Assembly: GCF_000281955.1 (NCBI RefSeq)
Contig: NZ_AKKF01000140.1
Span: 1-64,000, forward strand
Source: Caulobacter sp. AP07
GTDB lineage: Bacteria; Pseudomonadota; Alphaproteobacteria; Caulobacterales; Caulobacteraceae
DNA length: 64,000 nucleotides
Direction of reading: 5' to 3'
Position numbers and translations under genes: made by a program. The notes under the pieces are model-generated. The model made no database searches. It saw nothing but the letters and a program-made list of their open reading frames with translations, and was not told the DNA's origin. Below are positions 58,401-64,000 of the stretch, one piece after another (the stretch's first letter is position 1; every line of letters begins with the position of its first letter).

Positions 58401-58681
58401 GCCAGCGCCTGGAAGACGGCGTCGAACTGGCCCAGGCGATCATCGACGGGACCATGGAACGGGTGCGACCGGTGATCATGACCGGGCTGGTCCCGGCCAT
58501 CGGCTTCGTGCCCATGGCCCTGGCCCACGGCACGGGCGCCGAGGTGCAGAAGCCGCTGGCCATCGTCGTCATCGGCGGCCTGATCACCGCCACGGCCCTG
58601 ACCCTGCTGGTCCTGCCGGCGATCAGCCAGGTGATCCTGAGGTTGCCGCGACGACTGTCCGCCAACGACGATCGAACCTGA
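55463..58681 (+). CDS. czcA: CzcA-type heavy-metal RND efflux pump (1072 aa)
   Basis: Twelve-TM RND protein with HME signatures: KLPIDAVPDITNKQVQINTS near the N-terminus, the proton-relay segment in TM4 LGALDFGLIVDGTVIIIENC (D426 and the second D seven on), TFVPAMVALLIRG, GQEFIPQLDEKNIALSSQRI, and LSGVAVLNGLVVMSSVRQRL. Pumps Co/Zn/Cd (or Ni, or Cu/Ag) out of the periplasm and cytoplasm by proton antiport. The exact metal cannot be read by eye. Confidence 0.94.
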   Translation: MIAKLLSFSVRARWAVLFVVLGIATLGAWQLSKLPIDAVPDITNKQVQINTSDPSLSPTEIEKRVTFPVETALAGIPGLESTRSISRNGFSQVTAVFKENVDLYFARQQVNERLAQARDSLPEGVQPQIGPVTTGLGEVFMYAIDFANPGGRGAKIRDGEPGWQSDGAFLTPEGARLTDEVARAAYLRTVQDWIISPQLRGVTGVAGVDTIGGFEKQYVVEPDPVKLAAYGVSFPELAKALEAANLSVGGNFVERAGEAYLVRADARIRSLDEIANAVIATRGGVAVAVKDVAGVRVGGELRTGAASMNGHEVVIGTTLMLIGENSRTVAKAVGEKLTQVERSLPPGVIVTPTLDRSKLVNATVATVQRNLLEGAILVAAALFLLLGNVRAALIAVLVIPFSFLMTAIGMNGLEVSGNLMSLGALDFGLIVDGTVIIIENCLRRLAERQHHEGRLLTLNERLEETVLASREMIRPTVYGQAIIFLVFAPLLTFTGVEGKTFSPMAITLMLALASAFVLSLTFVPAMVALLIRGRVAEKDVPVVAWIKRIYAPVLRRSVARPWPFIAAGVGVFALAGVVFTFLGQEFIPQLDEKNIALSSQRIPSTSLEQSLAMQRQVERAITSLPEVERMFSKTGTAEVATDPMPPNISDGFVILKPEKDWPDGVDSKADVVDRIQARLDGLVGNSFELTQPIQMRFNELIAGVRGDVAIKLYGDDLEQMSAAAARIGAALQATPGAADVRVEQTGGAPTLDVQFDRAAIAGLGLTVEEVADTVAAALGGREAGLVFEGDRRFAVVVRVPAATRDDLDVLGALPVMLPEEGGHPRASVPLRAVARFAFADGLNQISRENGKRRVVVQANVRGRDVGSFVAEAAGKVDAVALPSGAWLEWGGQFQNLKAASDRLAIVVPLCFALIFAILYMALGGFGRALAVFTAVPLGLAGGVFALAMTSIAFSVSAAVGFICLSGVAVLNGLVVMSSVRQRLEDGVELAQAIIDGTMERVRPVIMTGLVPAIGFVPMALAHGTGAEVQKPLAIVVIGGLITATALTLLVLPAISQVILRLPRRLSANDDRT

Positions 58682-58699
58682 GCCATTCTGACTATGGGC

Positions 58700-58735
58700 G
58701 CTACCGCTTCGGAGCAGAGGTTCCGAAGCGGTAGC
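58700..58735. repeat. Perfect 14-bp inverted repeat (hairpin) after czcA
   Basis: GCTACCGCTTCGGA (58700-58713) is followed by an 8-base loop and its exact complement TCCGAAGCGGTAGC (58722-58735). There is no T-run, so it is either a factor-independent stop for the pump transcript or a REP-like palindrome. No gene covers it. Confidence 0.75.
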
Positions 58736-58875
58736 AGCGCCTTGACCAATGGCGGCGGCAGATCCAGCCGGCCGTCTCACGCCCGCCGTTCCATGATCTC
58801 TGTTATCCGGGCGGGATTCGCGTCATAGTGTCGCATGAGGCGGACGACGCCACGCTAGGTGGTCGGAGGGGTTGC

Positions 58876-60609
58876 TTGCGAGTTTTGTTCAGAATGCGTC
58901 GCGCCATTATCGGCGCGAGCGCGATGACGTGTCTGGGCGCGGCCCTGCTCGTCGCAAATCCCGCGGCGGCCCAGGTGGCCTTGCCGTCACGGCAGGAGCT
59001 GGATCCGGCCCGGGCCGCCCCGATCGCGGCCGCGCCGCGCGGCGACCTGTTCAAGGGCGTCGAGGCCGGGCCCTGCGCCTTTCGCGACAGCGCCGTCAAG
59101 GTCACCCTGAGCGCGGTGGAGTTCCATGGCGCGACGTCCGGCGCCCTGGCGCTGTCGGACCAGGCCCTGGCCTCGACCTATGCCGAATTCATCGGCCGCG
59201 AGGCGCCGGTGAGCGTGGTCTGCGACATCCGTGACCGGGCCGCGGCGCTCTATCTGCGGCGCGGCGTGCTGGCCAGCGTGGTCATTCCCGAGCAGCGGAT
59301 CACCGAGGGGCGACTGACCCTGACGGTGGTCGAGGCGCGGATCGCGGCGGTGACCTATCACGGCGACGCCGGCCCGGCCCAGAAGCAGGTCGTGCGTTTC
59401 CTCGACCACCTGCGCGGCATGGCGCCGTTCGATCTCGACGTCGCACAGCGCTACCTGCTGCTGGCCTCCGACGTGCCCGGCGTGCGCATCCAGTCGGTGC
59501 TCAAGCCGTCGCCGCTCGGCCAGGGCGCGCTGGACCTGGATATCGCCATCGCCCGCGACGCCGTCGACGGCTCGGCGCAGATCCAGAACTACGGCTCCAG
59601 GACCGTCGGCCGCGACCTGGCCCTGGCGCGGCTGGATCTCAACGGCTTCACCCCGCTGGGCGAGCGGACCTCGATCCTCGGCTACGGCACGCTGTCCAGC
59701 GACGAGCAGCGGGTCATCCAGGTGGCCGAGCGCTTCTTCATGGGCGGCGACGGCCTGGTGGCCGACCTCTCGGGCTCGTGGGCCTGGACCCGGCCCGGCG
59801 ACACCCTCAAACCGCTGGACCTGGAGGGCGAGTCGTTCGCCGGCAGCGCCCGCCTGACCTATCCGCTGGTGCGCCATCGCCGCCACAACCTCAACATCGG
59901 GGTCGGGCTGGACTGGGTCGACCAGAAGGTCGAGTTCGGCGGCGGCGTGGCCGTGCTGACCGACGACCATCTGCGGGTGTTCTTCGTCCGGCTCGACGGC
60001 CACTTCGCGCCGGCCAGCCTGGCGGCCCATTCGGTGGCCCTGACCGGGATGCTCGAACTGCGCCAGGGCGTCCACAGCCTCGGCGCCAGCCGCTACGGCG
60101 ACCCGCAGGCCTCGCGCTTCCTGGGCAAGCCGGACGCCACGGTGATGCGGGCCGAAGGCGAGATCGGCGGCCGCCTGGCGGGGCCGGTGATCGGCAAGCT
60201 GATCGTCGCCTGGCAGCACACCGACGATCCGCTACTGTCCTACGAGGAGTATGGGGTCGGCAACCTGACGGTCGGGCGAGGCTACGACCCGTCGGCGGCG
60301 TCCGGCGACCGCGCCGTGTCGGCCTCGCTCGAGGTCAGCACCACGCCGCTGTCGCTGCCTTTCTCGCTGAAAGGGGGCGGTCGCGCCGCCTGGCGGCCGT
60401 ACGCTTTCTACGACGCCGCCGAGCTGACCAACCTCGGCTTCGGGGCGGGCAAGCTGGACCTGACCTCGGCCGGGGTCGGGGTGCGCGCCCAGGTCACCTC
60501 GCGGGTGGCCGTCGACCTGACCTGGGCCAAGCCTTTCGACAGCCCGTTCGGGACCGGCGACGAACCGCCGTCGCGCGTCCTGATCTCGCTGTCCGCCGCC
60601 CTGTTCTAG
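58876..60609 (+). CDS. TpsB-type (FhaC/ShlB/HecB) outer-membrane transporter (577 aa)
   Basis: TTG 58876 follows GGAGGGG; ATG 58894 and GTG 58828 are alternatives. Signal peptide (IIGASAMTCLGAALLVANPA, then AAQ). POTRA-type domain with YLRRGVLASVVIPEQRITEG and GRLTLTVVEARIAAVTYHGD, a second POTRA (LDHLRGMAPFDLDVAQRYLL), then a 16-strand-type barrel with the L6 motif VGRGYDPSAASGD and C-terminal strand ending SLSAALF. Exports the TpsA encoded 27 bp downstream. Confidence 0.92.
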   Translation: MRVLFRMRRAIIGASAMTCLGAALLVANPAAAQVALPSRQELDPARAAPIAAAPRGDLFKGVEAGPCAFRDSAVKVTLSAVEFHGATSGALALSDQALASTYAEFIGREAPVSVVCDIRDRAAALYLRRGVLASVVIPEQRITEGRLTLTVVEARIAAVTYHGDAGPAQKQVVRFLDHLRGMAPFDLDVAQRYLLLASDVPGVRIQSVLKPSPLGQGALDLDIAIARDAVDGSAQIQNYGSRTVGRDLALARLDLNGFTPLGERTSILGYGTLSSDEQRVIQVAERFFMGGDGLVADLSGSWAWTRPGDTLKPLDLEGESFAGSARLTYPLVRHRRHNLNIGVGLDWVDQKVEFGGGVAVLTDDHLRVFFVRLDGHFAPASLAAHSVALTGMLELRQGVHSLGASRYGDPQASRFLGKPDATVMRAEGEIGGRLAGPVIGKLIVAWQHTDDPLLSYEEYGVGNLTVGRGYDPSAASGDRAVSASLEVSTTPLSLPFSLKGGGRAAWRPYAFYDAAELTNLGFGAGKLDLTSAGVGVRAQVTSRVAVDLTWAKPFDSPFGTGDEPPSRVLISLSAALF

Positions 60610-60636
60610 ACCATCGAAGTTCCCGGAGCGTCCGCC

Positions 60637-63600
60637 ATGACCCCGTCGCCGATCCGTCCGATCCTTTCTCGCACCGCTTCGCGCCCCGCGCGCCGGGCCA
60701 GGCTGCTGGCGGCCTCGGCCCTGTGCGGCGTGGCCGCGATGCTGGCCCCGCCGGCCCTGGCGGGCACCCTGCCGGGCATACCGAGCGCCGCCAACATCAC
60801 GGTCTCCAGCGGCGGTTCGCAGCCGACGATCAGCTTCCCCGACGCGATCACCCTGCAGATCGAGCTGAACGCGCCCCGGACGGTCATCAACTGGACCGAC
60901 CTGCACCTCAGCAGCGGCGACGCGATGAACTTCATCTTCGACGCCGCCGACGACATCGTGCTGAACAAGACCACCAGCCAGATCCGGTTCGACACCGGCA
61001 GCGTGGTGACCGGCAAGGTCGGGGCGGCCACGGCCGGCAACGTCTGGTTCTACTCACCCCAGGGCGTGATCGTCTCGCCCGGCGCGACCATGACCGCCGG
61101 CGGCTTCCTGTTCAGCCGCGGTTCGTCGCTCAGCGACGCCGGCTTCGTCTCCGCCGCCGATCCGTTGGCCAACCTGCGCGCCGCGACCGACGCCCTGATC
61201 AAGATGACGACGATCAGCTCGGCGACCAGCGCCTCGATCAACAGCACCGGCGACGTCGTGCTCAGCGCGTCCAGCGGCGACCTCAACGTCGGCATCGCCT
61301 CGGGCGCCACGGTGGACATTTCGACGACCTCGGGTTCGATCACCGCCAGCGAAGTCACGGCCACCACCGGCGCGGCCTCGGTGGCGGCCGGCGGTCCCGG
61401 CGCGACGGTCACCTCGATCACCGGCGCGACCGGCGTCTCGGTCTCTTCAGGCAACAACACCTCGGTCGGTTCGGCCACCACCACCGGCGTCTCTGGCGAC
61501 ATCACCATCCAGAGCGGCAACGTGGCGTCGCTGACCACCGCCAATTCCGGGCGCGACCTCTTCCTCAGCGCTCCGATGATCTTCCTCGACACCGCCGCCG
61601 CCGCGCGCGACGTCTTCGTCACGGCCACCACGGGTGGGGCGATGGTGACCCACCAGGTCTTCGCCGGCGACGACATCGAGATCACCGCCACCACCGGCGA
61701 CGTCTCGGCCGGCGGCGCGACGCTGCGGTCCACGGGCCTGGGCGCGAGCGACGACGCCCACGTCCTGGCGCGCTCGACCAGCGGCTTCGTCAACGTCGGC
61801 GCGGCCAACACCCAGGGGACGGGCGTCGCCGCCGGCGATGTGACGATCGAGTCGACCAACAGCACGATCCTGGGGGCGGGCGGCAGCACCCGCGATCTGA
61901 CGGTGACGGGATCCAATCCCCTGTCGCTGACCGGCGCCTATTCCGCGACCGGCACGGCCTCGTTCACCTCGACGACCGGGATGGTCACCCAGGCTGGCGG
62001 CTCGATCACCGCCGGGCTGCTGACCGTCGACGCGGCCTCGGGCGTCGTCCTGACCCAGGCCGGCAACAACGTGACCAACCTGGGGATCATCAACAGCGGC
62101 ACGGGCGGCTTCAGCTATCACGACCTCGACAGTTTCGGCCTGACCGACGCGATCGTCTCGGGCGGGGACGTCTCGCTGACCTCGGGCGGCGCCATCACCC
62201 AGACGGCGGGCACGATCACGGCCGACGTCCTGAACGTCACGGCGGCGACCGGGATCAGCCTGACCGAGGACAACCTCGTGACCAGTCTGGGTGTTGTGAA
62301 CAACACCACCAGCGGCGCCCTCGCGTTTCGCGACGCCGACGGCTTCGACATCACCGACAACATCGACTCCGCCGGAAACGTCAGCCTCTTCACCACCAGT
62401 GGGGACATCACCCATTCCGGCGGGACGCTGCACGCCGGCGGGTTCTTCTCGCTGGACGCCGGCGGGCTGATCGCGGTGGGCGACCTCAGCGCCGGCGGCG
62501 GCGTCGGTGTGATCGCGGCGGGCAGTATCGAGGTAACCTCGGCCACGGCGGGCGGCGGCGTCTCCCTCCTGTCGAACGCCGGCCAGGCGGTCCTGCGCAA
62601 GGCGGTGCTGACGGGCTCGGGCGCGAGCGACAATCTCAGCATCGTCGCCGCCGGCGACGCCATTCTCGGCTCCGACAGCCACCTGACCATCACCACCGAC
62701 AACGTCTTCAGCCGAACGGGCGGGAGCACGGGCACGGCCGACGTCAGGTCGACGTCCGGCGACGCGCTGGTCCATCTCGACAGCAGCGCCGGCTTCGACA
62801 CGCTGGAAGGGGCGGGCGTCGACGTCACGATCCGCACCGGCCCGGCGTCGTTCGGCGCGATCACGGCCAACACCGGCGACCTCTATGTCGAGGCGCTGGA
62901 CGGCGCCCTGAGCGTCGGTACAGCCACCGCGACCGCCGGCGACCTGGATCTCCTGGCCCACGGCGGCGACCTGACGATCACCGGCTCGGTGCACGGCGGC
63001 GGGCGGGTGCATATCGAGACCGATGGCCTGCTGGACGGGACCGCCGCCAGCCTGATCTCCAGCGGCGGCGACCTGGAGCTGTTCGGCGGCGGCGTCGACG
63101 TGGGCCACCTCCAGGCCGGCGGCGCCCTGGAGGCGGCGGCCATCGACAGCAACGTCCTGGTGCAATTGGCCGAGGCCGGCCAGACCGTCCAGGTGATCTC
63201 GCTGAACGGCGACGCGACCCTGCGGGGCGGCGAGGGGGCCGACGGCATCGCGGTCGTGGCCCTGAACAAGGCCACCTTCGGCGCCGACGACAAGGCCTCG
63301 ATCACCGCCGCCAACTCCGCGATCACCGACCCCACCTGCGGCTGCGGCTCGGGCGGGCTGCAGGTGCTGTCCTCCAACGGCGACGCGGTGGTCAATATCA
63401 ACTCGGCCAGCAACGGGATCGCCCTGGTCGGCGCCGGCATCGCCGGGACCGCGACCGTCGTCCAGAAGACCGGCGACCTGAAGATCGAGGAGCTGGCGGC
63501 CTACAACATCACGCTCGAAGCCATGGGCGGCACGCTGGAGACCGGGTTCACGACCACCAGCGGCGGCGACTACACGATCACCGCTCAGGACTTCCTGGGC

Positions 63601-64000
63601 GACGCGCTGACCCCGACCCTGTTCAGCGGTCTCATCCGCGACGTCACCATCACCGACACCCTGGGCGGCCTGAACTTCGGGGCCACGGCCATCCATGCCG
63701 ATCGCAGGCTGACCATCACCGCCCTGAACGGCGGGGCGGTGACCGGCTCGGGTCAGCTGGACGCCGGCCTGGGGGCAGGGGCCCACGACGGCGAGGTCAA
63801 CATAGCGGCCAACGCCATCACCCTCGGCGTGGTCCGGTCCGACGGCGACGTGGGCCTGAGCGCCGGAACCGGTGGGGTGAACCTGGGAGCCGTCGTTCAC
63901 GCCGACCGCTTGCTGGGCATCATCGCCCTGAACGGGGCGGTGACCGGCGCCGGCCAACTCGACGCCGGGACGGGAACGACCTTCGGCGATATCGAGGTGG
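60637..64000 (+). CDS. Large TpsA-type exoprotein, N-terminal 1121 residues (continues beyond the window)
   Basis: An uninterrupted plus-strand frame from ATG 60637 (CGGAG upstream) to the window end. Long signal peptide (RPARRARLLAASALCGVAAM ... PPALA, cleaved near residue 42). The TPS secretion domain has the FHA-type motif NVWFYSPQGVIVSPGA at about residue 135. The rest is Gly/Thr/Ser/Asp-rich beta-helix: repeated S-G-D-(I/V) strands such as VSGGDVSLTSGGAITQTAG. Two copies of a 68-residue unit start near 63691 and 63895 (HADR-L-I-ALNG-AVTG-GQLDAG). One Cys pair (TCGCGSGG) at about residue 900. Probable adhesin, filament or contact-dependent toxin; the C-terminus is not visible. Confidence 0.9.
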   Translation, partial: MTPSPIRPILSRTASRPARRARLLAASALCGVAAMLAPPALAGTLPGIPSAANITVSSGGSQPTISFPDAITLQIELNAPRTVINWTDLHLSSGDAMNFIFDAADDIVLNKTTSQIRFDTGSVVTGKVGAATAGNVWFYSPQGVIVSPGATMTAGGFLFSRGSSLSDAGFVSAADPLANLRAATDALIKMTTISSATSASINSTGDVVLSASSGDLNVGIASGATVDISTTSGSITASEVTATTGAASVAAGGPGATVTSITGATGVSVSSGNNTSVGSATTTGVSGDITIQSGNVASLTTANSGRDLFLSAPMIFLDTAAAARDVFVTATTGGAMVTHQVFAGDDIEITATTGDVSAGGATLRSTGLGASDDAHVLARSTSGFVNVGAANTQGTGVAAGDVTIESTNSTILGAGGSTRDLTVTGSNPLSLTGAYSATGTASFTSTTGMVTQAGGSITAGLLTVDAASGVVLTQAGNNVTNLGIINSGTGGFSYHDLDSFGLTDAIVSGGDVSLTSGGAITQTAGTITADVLNVTAATGISLTEDNLVTSLGVVNNTTSGALAFRDADGFDITDNIDSAGNVSLFTTSGDITHSGGTLHAGGFFSLDAGGLIAVGDLSAGGGVGVIAAGSIEVTSATAGGGVSLLSNAGQAVLRKAVLTGSGASDNLSIVAAGDAILGSDSHLTITTDNVFSRTGGSTGTADVRSTSGDALVHLDSSAGFDTLEGAGVDVTIRTGPASFGAITANTGDLYVEALDGALSVGTATATAGDLDLLAHGGDLTITGSVHGGGRVHIETDGLLDGTAASLISSGGDLELFGGGVDVGHLQAGGALEAAAIDSNVLVQLAEAGQTVQVISLNGDATLRGGEGADGIAVVALNKATFGADDKASITAANSAITDPTCGCGSGGLQVLSSNGDAVVNINSASNGIALVGAGIAGTATVVQKTGDLKIEELAAYNITLEAMGGTLETGFTTTSGGDYTITAQDFLGDALTPTLFSGLIRDVTITDTLGGLNFGATAIHADRRLTITALNGGAVTGSGQLDAGLGAGAHDGEVNIAANAITLGVVRSDGDVGLSAGTGGVNLGAVVHADRLLGIIALNGAVTGAGQLDAGTGTTFGDIEV

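Overview
The window looks like a stretch of an alphaproteobacterial chromosome, most likely Caulobacteraceae (Caulobacter or a close relative). This is inferred from the very high GC, the many TonB-dependent receptors, the rlpA-tmk-holB-tatD-MBL gene order, an 'SHVNLH'-type TatD start, RebB proteins and a kdpFABCDE cluster. No rRNA, CRISPR array or insertion sequence was seen.

Left part (1-12353): the right end of an integrated prophage. From the left edge come a leftward gene start, an antisense relic of an HNH homing-endonuclease tail, the remainder of a probable virion protein, a tail spike, an SGNH hydrolase and a compact lysis cassette (TM/coiled-coil protein, holin candidate, GH24 endolysin, 23-codon ORF, Rz with Rz1 nested inside it). 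Next is a structured stretch with two tRNA-like elements. A leftward early operon (10615 to 7012) of about twelve small genes ends in an alarmone-hydrolase-like HD protein. It starts at a promoter carrying repeated TGATATCA palindromes, which face a small ribbon-helix-helix gene. A P4-type integrase, a three-copy 12-bp repeat array and tRNA-Ser(UGA) close the element; the 3' end of the tRNA faces the phage and is the probable attachment site.

12.5-16.8 kb: housekeeping run rlpA, tmk, holB, tatD, MBL hydrolase. 16.9-18.9 kb: an R-body (refractile body) locus with two RebB paralogues, an unrecognised 349-residue protein and a 73-residue Ala-rich protein. 19.1-27.1 kb: high-affinity potassium uptake, a 27-residue membrane peptide plus kdpF, A, B, C and the KdpDE sensor pair, all tightly spaced. 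27.2-27.8 kb: three small unknown genes.

27.9-40.6 kb: an ArsR/SRPBCC/DUF899 operon; a TonB receptor with an alginate-lyase-family enzyme; an EmrAB-like tripartite efflux operon with a divergent LysR regulator and a clear dyad. 39.3-45.6 kb: a six-gene leftward unit (isochorismatase-like hydrolase, XapX, YtcJ-like amidohydrolase with a Cys/His-rich tail, DoxX, DUF1275, AlgE-type porin), with a divergent flavin reductase. 45.6-52.4 kb: a probable TetR regulon (D-threonine-aldolase-like enzyme, FAD lactone oxidase, TetR, MFS, TonB receptor) in which two promoters share a 33-bp element. 52.6-58.7 kb: a His-rich periplasmic protein and a CzcCBA-type heavy-metal RND pump. 58.9-64.0 kb: a two-partner secretion pair, TpsB and a very large repetitive TpsA that runs off the right edge.
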